DNA of 64,000 nt from an uncultured Lachnospiraceae bacterium (GCA_946616835.1 CAMOJK010000002.1:18564-82563), one strand, 5' to 3'. Positions 1 to 9,466 are shown, counted from the first letter of the stretch. Program-made: numbers and translations. The notes: generated by a model not told the origin, from the letters alone.

Positions 1-27
1 AATCCGTTAAATACGGATTTCAAGTAT

Positions 28-1602
28 ATGATAAACAAGCGTGCGGAGGAAGAGCCGGATGTAGTTGCCATTGCCTACTGTGAAGGTAAAAATATGGTGG
101 AGATAACTCCCGCAAAGTACAAGGCAGACATTGAGGGACTTGGCACATACCTGTATGCACAGGGCTTCCATGATGTGAGCATTGCCATAATGGGTGAGAA
201 TTCCTATGGCTGGGTGACCGCATTTTTAGCTGTGGCCAATGGAGGTAATGTATCCGTATGTCTGGACAAGGAACTGCCGGCAGAGAAAAAGCTTCAGCTT
301 CTTACCCAGGCGGAGTGTAAGGCCGCTTTTATCTCGGATAAGTTCATATCCGGCTTTGAAGGTGTTCAGGATGATGAAAATGGCAAGAGTCTTACCCTTG
401 AAAACGGGGAAAAGATGACCATTTATCCCATGTCACAGATTCCTTCCATGATCGAAAAAGGATCTGCCATGATAGACGGAGGTGATTTAAGCTTCGTGGA
501 TTATAAGATCGATCCAGACAAGCTGGCTACCATCTTTTTCACCTCCGGAACCACCGGTCAGAGTAAGGGCGTAATGCTCAGCCAGAAGAACATGGTATTT
601 GATATAGACGCAGCCTGCAAGAACTTTGTACTTACGGGACCCTCCATTTCGGCGCTCCCGTACCATCATGCATTCGGTCTGCTGACATCGTTTTTCGCAG
701 TATACAACTACAGATACAAGGTATTTATAAACGGCAATTTAAGGAATGTTTCCAGGGACATTAAAAACGAAAAGCCCCAGACACTTATTCTGGTGCCGCT
801 TTTTGTGGAAACTTTTTACAAAATGATCCGCAGCAACATCAAGAAGCAGAATAAGGAAAAGACAGTTGCGGCAGCAGAGAAGCTCAGCAATGCATTGCTG
901 GCTGTCGGAATAGATGTCAGGAAGAAGCTTTTTAAGGAAATCCATGAGGCTCTCGGAGGCAATCTTGAGTATATAATTGCCGGCGGTGCATATATGGATG
1001 ATAAGTATGTTAAGGCCTTCCATACATGGGGCATAGAGATCCTGGTAGGTTACGGCATAACGGAGTGTTCACCGGTGCTTTCGGTAAACCGTAATCTTTA
1101 TGTGCGTCAGAACAGCGTAGGTACTGCGCTTCCCGGATGCGAGGTAAAGATCTCACCTGATGGAGAGATCATGACCCGGGGGGATCAGGTTATGCTTGGA
1201 TATTATAAGAACGAAGAGGCTACCGCCGAGGTTATGAAGGATGGCTGGTTCTACACCGGAGACCTGGGAACAATCGATGATGACGGTTTCATATTTATTA
1301 CCGGCAGGAAGAAGAATCTCATAATCTTAAGCAACGGCGAGAATGTATCACCTGAGGAGATAGAGGAGCAGTTCCTTAAGGATGATGCCGTGGAGGAGAT
1401 CATTGTTTCCGGGGAAAAGGGTATGCTTGTTGCGGAGATATATCCGAATGAAGAGCACAGGGGCGACCAGAAATATTTTGACGATATGATGGATAAGTGG
1501 AACAAGCCCCAGCCCCAGTTCAAAAAGATTCGCAAGATTACTTTAAGGGATACGGAATTTGAGAAAAATTCCACCAAGAAGATAATCAGATACAAAAAAT
1601 AA
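28..1602 (+). CDS. AMP-binding acyl-CoA/acyl-ACP synthetase (ANL superfamily)
   Basis: ORF with FFTSGTTGQSKGVMLS, GYGITECSP, GWFYTGDLG and GRKKNLIILSNGENVSPEEIE motifs. Confidence 0.93.
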   Translation: MINKRAEEEPDVVAIAYCEGKNMVEITPAKYKADIEGLGTYLYAQGFHDVSIAIMGENSYGWVTAFLAVANGGNVSVCLDKELPAEKKLQLLTQAECKAAFISDKFISGFEGVQDDENGKSLTLENGEKMTIYPMSQIPSMIEKGSAMIDGGDLSFVDYKIDPDKLATIFFTSGTTGQSKGVMLSQKNMVFDIDAACKNFVLTGPSISALPYHHAFGLLTSFFAVYNYRYKVFINGNLRNVSRDIKNEKPQTLILVPLFVETFYKMIRSNIKKQNKEKTVAAAEKLSNALLAVGIDVRKKLFKEIHEALGGNLEYIIAGGAYMDDKYVKAFHTWGIEILVGYGITECSPVLSVNRNLYVRQNSVGTALPGCEVKISPDGEIMTRGDQVMLGYYKNEEATAEVMKDGWFYTGDLGTIDDDGFIFITGRKKNLIILSNGENVSPEEIEEQFLKDDAVEEIIVSGEKGMLVAEIYPNEEHRGDQKYFDDMMDKWNKPQPQFKKIRKITLRDTEFEKNSTKKIIRYKK

Positions 1603-1683
1603 TAAAATAACTGAAAATAATACAAAAAAGAGTAAATTACATATAGCATATATATGGAATGTAGTTTATAATGACCACAACGA

Positions 1684-1779
1684 AGGGGTGATGTAACTGT
1701 CAGGAACCTGTCGGTTCTTCTTGTTACGGCAGCCCGCAATTGAAGATCTGCTTTGCAAACATCGGGCTGTCATCGCCCT
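1684..1779 (+). ncRNA. Candidate structured 5' leader of the acyl carrier protein gene
   Basis: Closing pairing AGGGGTGATG (1684-1693)/CATCGCCCT (1771-1779) enclosing hairpin AGGAACC/GGTTCTT (1702-1719) and hairpin AGCCCG (1731-1736)/CGGGCT (1763-1768). Confidence 0.4.
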
Positions 1780-1830
1780 GAAGATTGTTTTATAACAAAA
1801 GATTATTGTAAAAGAGAGAGGAGACAAAAT

Positions 1831-2064
1831 ATGTTTCAGAAGATTACAGAGATCTTATCAGAGCTTACGGAGTGTTCAGTTCCACCCGAAGAGATTACAA
1901 GGGATACAAAGCTTGTGGCTGACCTTGACTTAAGCTCATTCGATGTTGTTAACGCTATAGTTATGTTTGAGGATGAGTTCAATATCGAGATACCGGATGA
2001 CAAGATCGCAGATCTGGAAACAGTAGGTGATGTAGAGGATTTCCTGGAAGAGCTTAAGAGATAA
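1831..2064 (+). CDS. Acyl carrier protein
   Basis: LVADLDLSSFDVVNAIVMFEDEFNIEIPDD: phosphopantetheine Ser in a DLSSFD motif; RBS agagaggag before ATG 1831. Confidence 0.93.
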   Translation: MFQKITEILSELTECSVPPEEITRDTKLVADLDLSSFDVVNAIVMFEDEFNIEIPDDKIADLETVGDVEDFLEELKR

Positions 2065-2091
2065 AGATAGTAGCATTCGGAGTCTGAAATT

Positions 2092-2120
2092 GGAAAGCGT
2101 GGCGGAAGCTGCGCTTTTTT
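2092..2120 (+). terminator. Probable intrinsic terminator after ACP
   Basis: AAAGCGtggcggaagctgCGCTTTTTTT hairpin with T-run. Confidence 0.55.
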
Positions 2121-2363
2121 TGTGGGAACTTTCGTTTACTATAGTGGAATATAACAAGCGGGAAGTTTCAGTAAGCTATTTTTTTGAAATACGGTAGTAT
2201 GTTATAATATACAGACTTATGGGTTATGACTGCCTGTGCTGATACTTGTTATACTGATAAGCGGATTGATATAAGTGTTGCCCGGCAGATGATTCTGTAT
2301 ATAAAATATATCTGTGTCGGATTGTAAGCAGTAAGGGGAGCAAAAAGGGGAGGAAAAGAAAAG

Positions 2364-2963
2364 ATGTTCTGGGATAAAGTATCACCTTTATATGATGTGT
2401 TTGAGACCGTGTACAACGGCAAGGTTTTCAATGGGACAGGTAAAATAGTGGCGGCTATGATAGAGCCAACGGATGTGGTGCTTGAATGTGCCTGTGGTAC
2501 GGGTGCTATCAGCAAGTTTATCGCACCGGTATGCAAGAAGCTCCTGGCTACGGATTATTCCGCAGGTATGCTTAAGCAGGCAGCAAGGAAATGCCGCAAG
2601 TATCCCAATGTCCTGATCCGAAAAGCTGACATTACGGATATTAAATGCAGGGATGACAGGTTTGACAAAGTCGTGGCCGGCAATGTGATCCACCTCCTTC
2701 CGGAGCCGGAAAAAGCCCTGCAGGAGCTGGAGCGTGTGGTAAAGCCCGGCGGACTGATCATCATTCCCACCTATATCAATATGTCTAAAGGAACGGGCAG
2801 AGCTGCCGTAAAGTTCCTTGAAAAGCTGGGAGCAGATTTTAAAAAGCAGTTCGACATGGAAGCCTATGAGCAGTTTTTTAAGGATATGGGCTACGAGGAT
2901 GTGGAATATACGGTTGTGGAAGGACGTATGCCCTGCGCCATAGCGGTCATAAGGAAAAAATAA
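2364..2963 (+). CDS. Class I SAM-dependent methyltransferase
   Basis: VLECACGTGAISKFIAP motif I and LEPEKALQELERVVKPGGLIIIPTY. Confidence 0.88.
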   Translation: MFWDKVSPLYDVFETVYNGKVFNGTGKIVAAMIEPTDVVLECACGTGAISKFIAPVCKKLLATDYSAGMLKQAARKCRKYPNVLIRKADITDIKCRDDRFDKVVAGNVIHLLPEPEKALQELERVVKPGGLIIIPTYINMSKGTGRAAVKFLEKLGADFKKQFDMEAYEQFFKDMGYEDVEYTVVEGRMPCAIAVIRKK

Positions 2964-2976
2964 GGAAAAATAACGC

Positions 2977-3125
2977 AATAGAGACATACTTTCCATAATC
3001 AACGATATACTTGATTTCTCAAAGATAGAAGCCGGCAAGATGATTATCTTACCAAACCTATCGTAAGCAGCGACCTGAGGGAGAAGCTCAGGGTATTCCT
3101 GCCTGCGGAAAAGATAAAAAACTAA
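2977..3125 (+). pseudogene. Relic of hybrid histidine kinase: H-box-proximal fragment joined to receiver-domain C-terminus
   Basis: 2977-3042 reads NRDILSIINDILDFSKIEAGKM; 3042-3125 reads DYLTKPIVSSDLREKLRVFLPAEKIKN* in another frame. Confidence 0.8.
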
Positions 3126-3239
3126 ATTGTTTTAATAACAGTACTGATATGATAAAATCAAAAATGGGGGTTCTCATTGTGAGAATGTTGCGTTGTTACA
3201 TAAGTAAGGCAGAATAAAGATGAGACTGTAAACAACAAT

Positions 3240-3440
3240 TTTTGAAATAACAAAGGAATTGGTGTAATTCAAGGTGCCGCCGGTTTCCGTGAGGGACATA
3301 TGATCCTGTCCCAAGCAGAAATGGTGGCACTTTAAAGCTAAAATACAGTTTTAGTAAAATACATGTAACGGTTGGGGAATCCTGAGAGCCCGAACCGCTG
3401 CAGAACGGCTGTGAGGTGGGGATTGCCGGTGGATTCGAGT
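3240..3440 (+). ncRNA. Candidate structured leader upstream of the GGDEF/EAL gene (unassigned)
   Basis: AAGGTGCC...GGCACTT closing stem, GGGACA/TGTCCC hairpin, CGGTT/AACCG hairpin before the ATG at 3462. Confidence 0.35.
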
Positions 3441-3461
3441 AAAGACACAGGGAGTTTTATA

Positions 3462-5771
3462 ATGAAAAGAAGCCGCCTGCTACTGGCGGTTTTAACGCTG
3501 GCAGCTTATGTCGGTTATGCCGTTGCGACTTTTTTGGAGAATGATTTCTGGATAGAACTGTTTTCTCCGGCCACGACTATTCTCTGTGTGATAGTTATCA
3601 TATCCTGCCTGAAGGATATGGGAAATTATAAGCTTCCGACCATATTTCTTGCATGCGGCATAGGAATCTGGGCAGCGGGAGATGTGCTCCTGTTCGTAAA
3701 TGATATTTGTCTGCATATGGAGGACCCCTACACTACCCTGGTAAGGACCATCTATCTTCTTCCTAATTATCTGTATGGAGCGTCCATTGTTATATATTTA
3801 TACTTAAAACTTAATAGGAGAGACCTGTTTGTCACTGCTGCTAACACTTTTCTTATAACTGTGGTTGGTTTTTCAGTTATTGCCAAGATGATTCAGGCAT
3901 CGAACAATCTTCCCGAAAATGATCCGGCACTGATAAGGGCTTATGCTTATTTCTTTGTAAACATCATTATTGTTGTGGTGGGTATCCATGTCATTTTTTC
4001 ACTCCGACCGGGTAATCTGTTAAGGGGTACCAATCTGATCCCGGTTTCCATTCTTGGATATATATTGATCGATTTCCATTATTCCTATATCGAGGCTATC
4101 GGTGATGATCCCGAAAATATATATATGGACCTTCTGTATGTGCTGTTTATGGTGGGACTGGCCTGGGGGACACTGTCACAGGCTCAGAATAAGTATGTAT
4201 TTGTTCTTAAGGAAAACGGTGAAGAGGGCAGACGTATGATATATGTACGTCTCATCATTCCCATTCTTATAGTGGTGGCGCTCGTAATGCGGCTGACGGG
4301 TGTATTCTCACAGACGGAGTTTTCCTACATCCTTATCGCTTTGCTGGCGTATTTTATCATGTATGCCCTGCTCCAGAACAGCGGGCTTAATGAGAAGCTT
4401 CTGAAACAGCAGCAGGAGATCAACACATCTCTTGAGGCACAGGTAGAGGAAAAGACACAGGATCTTAAGAGGGTAAACCGTGATCTCGAATACCTGTCAT
4501 CAACGGATCTGCTCACGGGACTTTTCAACAGAAGGCATGGATTAAAAGTACTGGACAATCTGATCTATGATGCTGAAAAATATCAGTCCAAATTTGCTGT
4601 GTTCGGGGTGGATCTAAACCACTTTAAACCCGTGAACGATACCTATGGTCATGAGATGGGAGACCGTGTGCTGGAAGAATTCGGAAAGAGGATGCGTGAG
4701 CTCCCGGCCCGGTACACATGCATAAGGAACGGCGGTGACGAGTTTGTCATTTTCTTTTCACACATAAACAATATGGATGAGGTTAAAGTAGCGGCGAAGG
4801 AACTGCAGGGAGTTTTCAACAGGCCGCTGCTTCTGGACAGCTTTATATTCAGTCTGTCTGCCAGCATAGGAATTGCAATTTATCCGGAGGATTCCACTGA
4901 TGCTGAGGACCTGCTCCAGTATGCGGATGCTGCGATGTACATGGTGAAGCGCAGCAAGAACAGGGACGATTTCCGTTTCTTTGACAACGGAATGGTCACG
5001 GATGTGGAAAGACGTCGCAAGATAGAAAAGCAGCTTAAACAGACAGAGATGGAGGATGATTTTCTTATTTATTACCAGCCTCAGTTTGATACGACAGACG
5101 GAAGTATCGTGGGCGTGGAGGTCTTTCCCCGCCTGCGGGTAAAAGGTTTTGAGGACTGCACACCGGGAGAACTTATTCCCATTGCTGAAGAAAGCGGAAT
5201 GATGAGCAAGCTGGGAATGTGGACCGCTAATAAATCGCTGGAACAGGTTGATGCCTGGAACAGAAAATATGGGCTTAATCTGAGCACCACTATAAACCTT
5301 GCACCGCTGCAGCTGCTGGACGTTGATTTTATCGAAAGCCTTGAAAAGACAATCGACCGTCTGGAGATAAATCATTCCGACCTGATACTTGATGTCAGCA
5401 ATGATGTAATGATGGGAGCAGCGGAATCTGCCAAGGAAACACTGCGCGCATTTCATCAGTTTGGATATACGCTTTCCCTGAATGAATTCGGAGGGGGCGA
5501 CATAAATATTTCTTATATCAGAGACTGCGGTTTTTCAACCATCAAGCTTGCACGTACCCTTATCCCGCAGGGAATAACGGATCCCGGCCGAATGGAGATA
5601 ATCCATGCTCTCCTTGCACTTGCTAAGGAGATGAAAATAGAGATTGTTGCTGTGGGTATAGAGACGGAAGAACAGGTGGAGCTCATGCGGGATCTGGGCA
5701 TCCGTGTCATGCAGGGATATTATTACAGTAAGCCTGTATCCGCTGAGGAACTGGAAGAACGGTTGAAGTGA
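3462..5771 (+). CDS. Membrane GGDEF domain protein with degenerate EAL domain
   Basis: RNGGDEFVIFF intact GGDEF; EAL region with altered catalytic motifs; N-terminal TM helices; RBS ggag before ATG 3462. Confidence 0.9.
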   Translation: MKRSRLLLAVLTLAAYVGYAVATFLENDFWIELFSPATTILCVIVIISCLKDMGNYKLPTIFLACGIGIWAAGDVLLFVNDICLHMEDPYTTLVRTIYLLPNYLYGASIVIYLYLKLNRRDLFVTAANTFLITVVGFSVIAKMIQASNNLPENDPALIRAYAYFFVNIIIVVVGIHVIFSLRPGNLLRGTNLIPVSILGYILIDFHYSYIEAIGDDPENIYMDLLYVLFMVGLAWGTLSQAQNKYVFVLKENGEEGRRMIYVRLIIPILIVVALVMRLTGVFSQTEFSYILIALLAYFIMYALLQNSGLNEKLLKQQQEINTSLEAQVEEKTQDLKRVNRDLEYLSSTDLLTGLFNRRHGLKVLDNLIYDAEKYQSKFAVFGVDLNHFKPVNDTYGHEMGDRVLEEFGKRMRELPARYTCIRNGGDEFVIFFSHINNMDEVKVAAKELQGVFNRPLLLDSFIFSLSASIGIAIYPEDSTDAEDLLQYADAAMYMVKRSKNRDDFRFFDNGMVTDVERRRKIEKQLKQTEMEDDFLIYYQPQFDTTDGSIVGVEVFPRLRVKGFEDCTPGELIPIAEESGMMSKLGMWTANKSLEQVDAWNRKYGLNLSTTINLAPLQLLDVDFIESLEKTIDRLEINHSDLILDVSNDVMMGAAESAKETLRAFHQFGYTLSLNEFGGGDINISYIRDCGFSTIKLARTLIPQGITDPGRMEIIHALLALAKEMKIEIVAVGIETEEQVELMRDLGIRVMQGYYYSKPVSAEELEERLK

Positions 5772-6008
5772 TACATATCTCTGTTCCATGTTGACGATAG
5801 TTCCTATGCGAGTGCCCAACTTGAATCCAACCGTTTCGCCTATATTGATCTCTTCATCTGTTAATTCACGGTTTGCATCCTGCGCTGTCATGTCCCTGTG
5901 TATTTTTTGTTTAAGTGGAAAAAACAGTCCAAACAACAGTTATCAGATAGCCGTAATCGGAAAAACTTCCGGTTACGCAAAATTTAAGAAATAATTAAGG
6001 AATACCCC

Positions 6009-6039
6009 TTGACACACAATACTATGCATCGTATAGTAT
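6009..6039 (+). promoter_or_regulatory. Promoter of padR operon with overlapping inverted repeat
   Basis: TTGACA (6009-6014) -17 nt- TATAGT (6032-6037); ATACTAT-N7-ATAGTAT inverted repeat 6019-6039. Confidence 0.75.
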
Positions 6040-6104
6040 AAGGCATAGAAGGATATATGACTTAAAACAGTATTGAAGCCATTTAAGCGGCAGAAAGGGA
6101 AAAT

Positions 6105-6419
6105 ATGGAAAACCAAATGAAGAGGGGGCTCCTGGATGTATGTGTCCTGGCTGCCATCAGGGATGAGGACTCCTACGGTTACCGTATCGTAAAAGATTTA
6201 AGTCCTTATGTGGAAATTTCCGAGTCGACGCTGTATCCGATACTAAGGCGTCTGGAAAGCGGACAGATGCTTACGGTACGGACGGCAGAGCATAACGGGA
6301 GGCTCAGAAAATATTACCATATCACAGATTCCGGCATTGAACGCCTTAAGCAGTTTGAGAGTGAGTGGAAGGAACTTATGCAGATTTACGAGTTTGTAAC
6401 AAGGGGAGGAGAAAAATGA
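6105..6419 (+). CDS. PadR family transcriptional regulator
   Basis: GLLDVCVLAAIRDEDSYGYRIVKDL...STLYPILRRLE winged-helix signature. Confidence 0.93.
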   Translation: MENQMKRGLLDVCVLAAIRDEDSYGYRIVKDLSPYVEISESTLYPILRRLESGQMLTVRTAEHNGRLRKYYHITDSGIERLKQFESEWKELMQIYEFVTRGGEK

Positions 6420-7015
6420 ATAAAACTGAATTTACGGAACAGCTGAGGGCGGCACTGAAAGGCCTGTCTGAGGAGGATCTTAAAAAGTCAGTGGACTATT
6501 ACGAAGAGATGATCGACGACCGTATGGAAGACGGAATCCCTGAGGAAGAGGCTGTAAACGGACTGGGAAGCATTGACGAGATAAAGAACAAAATACTGAA
6601 AGAGATTCCCATTGTAAATATCGTTAAGGAAAAGATCAAGCCGAAGAGGGGGCTTGCAGGCTGGGAGATAGCACTTTTAGTGATCGGATCTCCGGTGTGG
6701 GTACCCATAGTGCTGTCGCTTATAATCACGGGATTGTCCATATATATGACATTCTGGATCATCATACTTTCACTGTATGTAACGGACCTTTCGCTGTTTT
6801 TATCAGGAATTCTTGGTATAGTGGCAGCATTTATGCAGACCAACGGGTTTGCCACAGGCTTATTCCTGAGTGGTATAGGGATAACATTGACAGGAGTATC
6901 TGTTCTTCTGTTCTTCGGATTTAACCAGATCACGAAGTGGATGTTTATCTTAAGCAAGAAGTTTGTGCTCTGGCTAAAGAAACTTTTTGTAGGCGAAAAG
7001 AAATCCGCAAATTAA
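6416..7015 (+). CDS. DUF1700 family membrane protein
   Basis: MNKTEFTEQLRAALKGLSEEDLKKSVDYYEEMIDDRMEDG; ATGA overlap with padR; TM helices. Confidence 0.88.
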   Translation: MNKTEFTEQLRAALKGLSEEDLKKSVDYYEEMIDDRMEDGIPEEEAVNGLGSIDEIKNKILKEIPIVNIVKEKIKPKRGLAGWEIALLVIGSPVWVPIVLSLIITGLSIYMTFWIIILSLYVTDLSLFLSGILGIVAAFMQTNGFATGLFLSGIGITLTGVSVLLFFGFNQITKWMFILSKKFVLWLKKLFVGEKKSAN

Positions 7016-7031
7016 TGACGAGGAGGAAAAA

Positions 7032-8060
7032 ATGAAGATCGTAAAGAATATAACAATATTTGCAGCACTGGGGATGGTCGTAATCGGAGTGATAATGATA
7101 GTTGGTGCTTTTGCAAGCGCAAAATTTGATTTTAAGAATCTGATCAAAACGGTAAATTATGAGGAAAAGACCTACGATATTACTGAAGATTTCAGCAGTA
7201 TCGACATGCAAATAGATTCCCAGGATATCTGGATAGAAAGATCTGATGACGAGAATGCACATTTTGTATGTTATGAATGTGACAGCGAGTGGTTTGAGGT
7301 ATCCGTTCAGAATGACACCCTGGTAATAGATAATCAGCAGTATGATCATCTTGCTATTATGGTAAATTACGAAATGGGCGATCATTCCACACTTTATCTT
7401 CCGAAGGATGTGTATGAAAACCTGAAAGTAAAGGATGGATCCGGCGATATGGTTGCAGATAAGGATACATTTACTTTTGAGGATGTTGATGTAAACATAG
7501 GTTCCGGAGACGTGATGCTGGCCGGACTGACTGCAGATGATCTCGTTTTGTATTCCGGCAGCGGAAACCTGAAGGTGGAAAGCGTTAATGCCGGCAGCGC
7601 AGACTTTAAGACCGGAACCGGAGATATAAGTATCCGGGATTGTAGTGTAGATAATTTCGTAAACAGCAAGACGGGCTCAGGTAATGTGGACTGTTCCCAA
7701 GTCTCATGCAACTCTGTAAATTTCCATGTCGGAAGCGGAGATATTACTGTGAACAGTGTAAGCTGTGCGTCAGATCTTGAAACGGTGACAAGCAGCGGTG
7801 ATATCAGTCTTACGGACGCTGTATCTGAAACAGGATTTAATGCATCAACCGGAAGCGGAGATATAACACTTAACGCCTGTGATGCAGGAGAGATGGAATT
7901 GAAGACCGGTAGCGGAGACATCACAGGAACACTTAAGAGTGCAATGAAGTTTGATGCGAATAGCGAAAGCGGTGCTATCCGTGTTCCTGCTGACGGAAAC
8001 GGTGGAAACTGCAGTGTAAAGACAGGCAGCGGCGATATCGATCTGAGTATAGTGGAGTGA
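7032..8060 (+). CDS. DUF4097 family beta-strand repeat protein
   Basis: N-terminal TM plus repeated GSGDI units. Confidence 0.9.
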   Translation: MKIVKNITIFAALGMVVIGVIMIVGAFASAKFDFKNLIKTVNYEEKTYDITEDFSSIDMQIDSQDIWIERSDDENAHFVCYECDSEWFEVSVQNDTLVIDNQQYDHLAIMVNYEMGDHSTLYLPKDVYENLKVKDGSGDMVADKDTFTFEDVDVNIGSGDVMLAGLTADDLVLYSGSGNLKVESVNAGSADFKTGTGDISIRDCSVDNFVNSKTGSGNVDCSQVSCNSVNFHVGSGDITVNSVSCASDLETVTSSGDISLTDAVSETGFNASTGSGDITLNACDAGEMELKTGSGDITGTLKSAMKFDANSESGAIRVPADGNGGNCSVKTGSGDIDLSIVE

Positions 8061-8130
8061 AACGCTAAGGCTCAGTTTACATTGTCGGGCGAGTCTGTAT
8101 GGTTGGGAAAGTTTTAAATAACATTTGTGG

Positions 8131-8165
8131 AACACCTGATGGAGAAATCTGTCAGGTGTTTTTGA
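8131..8165 (+). terminator. Intrinsic terminator
   Basis: AACACCTGA...TCAGGTGTT followed by TTT. Confidence 0.75.
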
Positions 8166-8267
8166 TAATAAGCAAATGCCCTGACGAAAAATCTGTCGTG
8201 TATGTGACAGACCGTATAAGACAGTGAATAAAGTATGATAATAAATCATGATTATGTTAAAATATTA

Positions 8268-8440
8268 GCGGCTGTCCGGTACAGTACGGAGCAAATACTG
8301 ACCGGAAGGATTTCTGCAGCCGGAAAAATACAGTAAGTGCAATTGCGCATACTATAACGCTCCGCAAGGATGCGTGCGGATTTTATAAGGAAATATGCCG
8401 CTTGCAGCGGCTAAAATCCGACACAGTAAACAGCAAAACG
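8268..8440 (+). other. Structured intergenic region
   Basis: CGGCTGTCCGGTACAGTA...TACTGACCGGA...CAGCCG hairpin and CGGATTTTA..(GCCGCttgcaGCGGC)..TAAAATCCG hairpin. Confidence 0.4.
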
Positions 8441-8486
8441 AAAGTGGTTTGTCATTTGCTATATAATACGGATAAATGAGGTTTTT

Positions 8487-9431
8487 ATGGCTGAACCGAA
8501 GAAAAAAAGTGCGTTGAGAAAAGCGTTAAGCAGGATATATAACAAAGGCTATGCGGTAGGAGCACGTGCCTTTTATCTTAATAATGGGAAACTTATGCGT
8601 GGAACGCAGGCAGGTAATGACTGGCTGTATAAAAGTCTGATGGATGACAAGCCTTTCATGATGATAAGGCCCGGTATAGAAGAGTTGGGGCGTTTCCATA
8701 TGTATGATGAAAATGGCGGAGATCCCGAAAGGATCAGCAAGTTAAAGCTGGACTGGTGGGACTGCGACGACCTGTATTACTACGGTCAGCGCATGGAAGA
8801 AGCTTATGCTGCATGTGACGGCATATGCTGCTGGTATGTGCCCAAGAGGGGCGAGGCAGGACTTGTAAAAAAATATGCTCCGAATGCTGCCAGGGTGGAG
8901 ACCGGTTTCCTTAACTTTTCCAGTGCGTACGAGATAAACAAACCTTTCTGGCTGGAAGCTCTCAAAGGAAAGAGGGTGCTTGTGGTCACACTGTTTGACA
9001 GGGAAGTAATGGACCAGTATGAAAAAAGGGATAAGATCTTCCCTGATCATCTGCTTCCTGAATTTGCCGACCTGCAGACATATAAATCCGTATGGTTTTC
9101 AAGAGCGCTGGATGATCATCATGATCCCCGCTTCAAGGAATGGCAGGAGGCTCTTGAGTTCCAGAGGAATGATATAGAAAAGCTGGACTTTGATGTGGCA
9201 CTGCTTGCCTGTGGCACCTTTGGTCCCCATATTCAGACCACGATCAAAAAGATGGGAAAGAAGTCTGTTTATTTAGGCGGAGATTTACAGCTTTATTTCG
9301 GGATAAGAGGCAAGCGCTGGGATAACGGTTTCCCGGAACTGCAGCGTTTCTATAATGATGCCTGGATCCGCCCCTACGGAGAAGGTCCTTTAGGTGGTGC
9401 TGCATTTCAGGATAACGGTGCATATTGGTGA
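8487..9431 (+). CDS. Conserved hypothetical protein (possible GT-D-fold glycosyltransferase-like)
   Basis: Long ORF; LDFDVALLACGTFGPHIQTTIKKMGKKSVYLGGDLQLYFGIRGKRW; followed by a good terminator. Confidence 0.7.
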   Translation: MAEPKKKSALRKALSRIYNKGYAVGARAFYLNNGKLMRGTQAGNDWLYKSLMDDKPFMMIRPGIEELGRFHMYDENGGDPERISKLKLDWWDCDDLYYYGQRMEEAYAACDGICCWYVPKRGEAGLVKKYAPNAARVETGFLNFSSAYEINKPFWLEALKGKRVLVVTLFDREVMDQYEKRDKIFPDHLLPEFADLQTYKSVWFSRALDDHHDPRFKEWQEALEFQRNDIEKLDFDVALLACGTFGPHIQTTIKKMGKKSVYLGGDLQLYFGIRGKRWDNGFPELQRFYNDAWIRPYGEGPLGGAAFQDNGAYW

Positions 9432-9436
9432 TTAAG

Positions 9437-9466
9437 ACCGGTCCATTTTATTAGGGACCGGTTTTT
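9437..9466 (+). terminator. Intrinsic terminator
   Basis: ACCGGTCC...GGACCGGT TTTT. Confidence 0.85.

Noticed and set aside
739-1034. Numerous antisense ORFs (for example 739-1023, 2388-3038, 4758-5456, 44407-45081) in the ORF track
   Set aside because: Overlap well-supported genes on the other strand and show no recognisable domain or RBS pattern; treated as spurious.
5772-5936. Minus-strand ORF segment MFGLFFPLKQKIHRDMTAQDANRELTDEEINIGETVGFKLGTRIGTIVNMEQRY looks protein-like
   Set aside because: The rest of the ORF is antisense to the EAL domain; I could not assign a family, so at most a short gene relic. A BLASTP of the first 55 aa would decide.
7430-8045. Regularly spaced GGAAGCGGAGATAT-type repeats resembling a repeat array
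   Set aside because: They encode the GSGDI repeats of a DUF4097 beta-helix protein; not CRISPR.
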